DNA of 64,000 nucleotides, taken from contig JAMWET010007209.1 of assembly GCA_024036415.1 (NCBI GenBank), positions 349,501 through 413,500 of the forward strand, in the 5' to 3' direction. Below, in pieces: positions 61,207 to 64,000 of the stretch (position 1 is its first letter; each line of letters starts with the position of its first letter). This DNA comes from Prochilodus magdalenae. Its lineage: Eukaryota > Chordata > Actinopteri > Characiformes > Prochilodontidae. Under the pieces are notes generated by a model. The model searched no databases, was not told where the DNA came from, and worked only from the letters and a program-made list of their open reading frames with translations. Position numbers and translations under genes: made by a program.

Positions 61207-62270
61207 GCGTCAGTGGGGCCCCTTACACACAATGAGCCGGTTTGTGTCTAATGTGTATAATCCAATTAGCTTTGATAATTAAGCAAGCCATGACTGATTC
61301 CTGAAAAATGGATTACTAATATACTCTGGATTAATTGAGGATTAAGCAGTGTTATTCCGTTACAAGAAGAGAAGGTGCAAATCAACAATGAAGTTTTGGA
61401 TCTCTCCTTCGCCTCTTCTTTGCAACTGATGACCTCATCCTCCTGGTTAGGGGGAAAATACTACAGGCAAGATATGAGTGACATATCGCACAATGTGCTG
61501 TAATAGTTTGATAATCAGCTAAACTAGCTAGATCTTTGTGCAGTCTGTGTTACTGAATGCACCAACTGTACCGGATAGAAGGAGTGCAGATTTGCAATCA
61601 GGTTTTGCACTTTTGTTGACTTTTCCAGATGGAGCTGAACAGTAAACCTGATAAACAGATATATGACCTAGGTACACTGTGTTCAGCCAATGTGAAAAGT
61701 CCTGATTTATGTCTGATCCTTATGCATGTTGCCCCAACAATGCAGGGAAATGCTGAGGTCCATACTCTCTTAGAGGCACTGTTTTGTGCACGGTGGTGTT
61801 TATTTTAATGAGGGTATTGACCATTTATGCTTTATACATTGTGGTAAGTTTGTGTGTTTTATGTTTGTGAGTGTTGTCTGGTTTCCCGGCACGTTATTGC
61901 TGCCAATCTCAGGACTACATTTAAGCAAGCATTTCTGCAAACATAGGCCTGATTTTTTTAGATTTAATTCAGATTGTTTTTGTCATTGCCAGGTTTTTGC
62001 CACCAAACGAATCAAATTTGCTGTGAAGGTTGTTGATAATAAATCATATGTATTTTGCACAATTGTCTGGAAGTATAGTATGTGACTGATTGTCCTTGTA
62101 GCTGCAAAAAAGAAATGTATTTGCTCATTTGTTTTTATTTTGTTGATTTCTTTACTTTGTGATTGGGAACATTGTTATTTTCCGCCCCTGTGATTCTTGG
62201 AATCCTGTATTAACACTACATACCATCCCTCCACCACCCTGTTTCAATAAAGCATTGACTAAGGGTCTTT
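61207..62270 (+). other. adck2: adck2 3' UTR with poly(A) signals
   Basis: AATAAA occurs at 62038-62043 and 62246-62251 on the plus strand; the second is in CAATAAAGCATT. Either could end the transcript, giving a 3' UTR of about 0.85-1.05 kb. Confidence 0.55.
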
Positions 62271-64000
62271 CACTGTGGACCATTCTATGATGAGTCTCAT
62301 ATGGCTTATAGAAGATGACACCAGAGAAATCCTGTAGCAAAGTGCTGATCTATCTGTAGCTGTATAATTAATTAGTGTTGCATGATGTGAAAGATTATTC
62401 TGCTTGTAATGAACTGAGAAAGGGCTTTATTGACTTAACCTCCTTCTACATTTTTTATGTATTACGGGCTTTAAGCTATTACTAATATTGAACTGTATTT
62501 TTAAAACCACTATTAAAAACATATATATTCCAATGTAATCATAGTTTCTCATATGAGAAATGTATTATCAATCCTCTAGCCACATAGGCTGCTGTTCAGA
62601 GTCTTTAAGTTTTTCTATTAATAGTTTTATGAATAATAATTATGCTGATGTACCATAATGGTGCTCTCTGTTAGTTAGTCAGTTCAAGGCCAAATTATTA
62701 ATTGCTGACATGGAGGTCAAGTGGTCAGTGAATAATGAAATCTAAAACTTTTAGTTAGAATATTTCTGAATTATTATTTTACCTAAATATTATCTTAATG
62801 TTGAAATTACTTTTTTTTAAATTACAATTTCAATCAAAAAAAATAGACTAACCTTTTTACTACTAGCACTTTCATTTGGACTTACAAAGTTCAATGAACA
62901 AATGAAAAGACCAGGAGACTTTTCTCTGACCAACAGTTGCCTGGCTGTGCATGAGTGGTTTGGGCAAAATGCTCCATTCCAGAGTAACTCACTCAAAGTC
63001 AAAACTGAGAGGTGGAGATAGGAACCAGATGTCTTGACAGAAAGTTGCAGCATGAAATGGGTATAAATGCACTGCCTTATGTGTGAAATGTTGTTTTACT
63101 TAAGTTTTTGCCTTAAAATTTATTTTATACATCAGACAATCATGGCAAGAAGAACAAGTAAGCAATTGAAAGCAAACTTGTTTTTCCAGATTTATTACCA
63201 TTTTACCATCATCAGCATCACAGCTGATGATGCTACGTTTGTGTTGTAGACATGACGACCCCTGGTTCCCATCACCACTACTGTAGTGACCATTTGATCT
63301 GGCAAGTTTCTCTACACATCAAACCACTTAGAATGACTATCTTTACATCCTAATGACTGACTTAAACAAATTTAATTGAATATTATTTATTTAAACATCC
63401 AAACATCTGAAGGGAGCATCCCAATAGTCCACACAGTATTACACACCATCAAAAACGAGAAGTCATGTTTATTAAGACCTTCACTGTTTACTTCCATATT
63501 CATCAGTTTATGTTTAAATGTAGCCACTGTTTACTTTAGCTCAAGTATATGTTTGGCTCTAAATTTCCATTTTTACTTAAAAATATTGCAATACAGTAAA
63601 CAAACTTTTTTACGTAAATGAATATTTGAATACCATATGGTCAGTCTACTGTGTCTACTGGTAGTCTAAACAGTATCAAGTCCTTCACCCAGTTTGTAAA
63701 CGTAGGAGGGAATTTTTCCTTCTATTTAAACAGAATAAGCCATCTGATAACTAAGGTGGCCAAAGCCAACACATTTAACACAGGTTTCTTCATACGGAGC
63801 CCTGAAGGGGCTACACCACATAATGATGTAGTAGGAGAAGGCTGGATCGATTGCCCGAACACCCCTGAAAGGAAGTCAAAAGCTGATTGCCAAAAGACTG
63901 ATAGTTTTACACAGGACCAAAACAGTATTCTATGCTGCCCCACTGTCTCATTGCCTTCATGATTTTATATTGTTATTGTCAGTACACTACAGTTCCCAGA
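62271..64000. other. Gene-free downstream region
   Basis: No gene was recognised. In human the next gene is NDUFB2, but no matching exon is visible here. The region is AT-rich with the foldback blocks at 63260-63690. Confidence 0.6.
63260..63690. repeat. Related foldback blocks downstream of adck2
   Basis: The block 63260-63360 (CATCACCACTACTGTAGTGA, ACACATCAAACCACTTAGAA) and the block 63607-63690 (ATATGGTCAGTCTACTG) match the reverse complement of the repeat at 60121-60310. The copy is diverged and may be interrupted. Confidence 0.5.

Noticed and set aside
1..64000. tRNA, rRNA, CRISPR array, prokaryotic operon or viral genome segment
   Set aside because: Looked for A/B box pairs, spaced direct repeats and dense ORF strings; none is present. 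The gene structure is that of a vertebrate nuclear genome.

Overview
This window is vertebrate nuclear DNA, almost certainly from a ray-finned fish. It is AT-rich, with GT-AG introns, long intron and intergenic stretches, many microsatellites, and decayed Tc1/mariner, hAT and non-LTR elements of the kind common in teleosts. The species cannot be fixed from the sequence. Otophysan fish are a guess, based only on the repeat types.

Three protein-coding genes are supported. (1) A TEAD transcription factor on the minus strand. Its untranslated first exon and promoter lie near 13.16-13.45 kb, and its first coding exon is at 4031-4343. That exon starts the TEA DNA-binding domain and appears to begin at a CTG codon. 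The remaining exons lie beyond position 1. (2) dennd2a on the minus strand, a DENN-domain Rab exchange factor. Nineteen coding exons run from 34.7 kb down to the stop codon at 15441. Seventeen of them form an unbroken 681-codon frame, with one GC-AG intron. The large N-terminal exon (31043-32173) keeps conserved blocks but is interrupted by stops and frameshifts that cancel overall. (3) adck2 on the plus strand, 55049-61206. It has eight coding exons for a 601-residue mitochondrial UbiB/ADCK-type atypical kinase, and it looks complete.

Layout: 1-4030 TEAD intron; 4031-4343 TEAD coding exon; 4344-13160 TEAD intron 1; 13161-13450 TEAD exon 1 and promoter; 13.5-15.0 kb short intergenic gap; 15.0-34.7 kb dennd2a; 34.7-54.4 kb upstream region of dennd2a with at least two CpG-rich candidate first exons (46.4 kb and 49.0 kb); 54.4-62.3 kb adck2 with its promoter and 3' UTR; 62.3-64.0 kb gene-free.

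dennd2a and adck2 sit head to head, as DENND2A and ADCK2 do in human 7q34, which supports orthology. TEAD follows dennd2a in tandem, unlike the human order. No operon, CRISPR array, RNA gene or dedicated defence system was seen. The most interesting signals are the non-AUG TEAD start enforced by an upstream in-frame stop, the broken dennd2a N-terminal exon, the GC-AG intron, a weak adck2 splice donor whose retention truncates the kinase, and several long foldback repeats.
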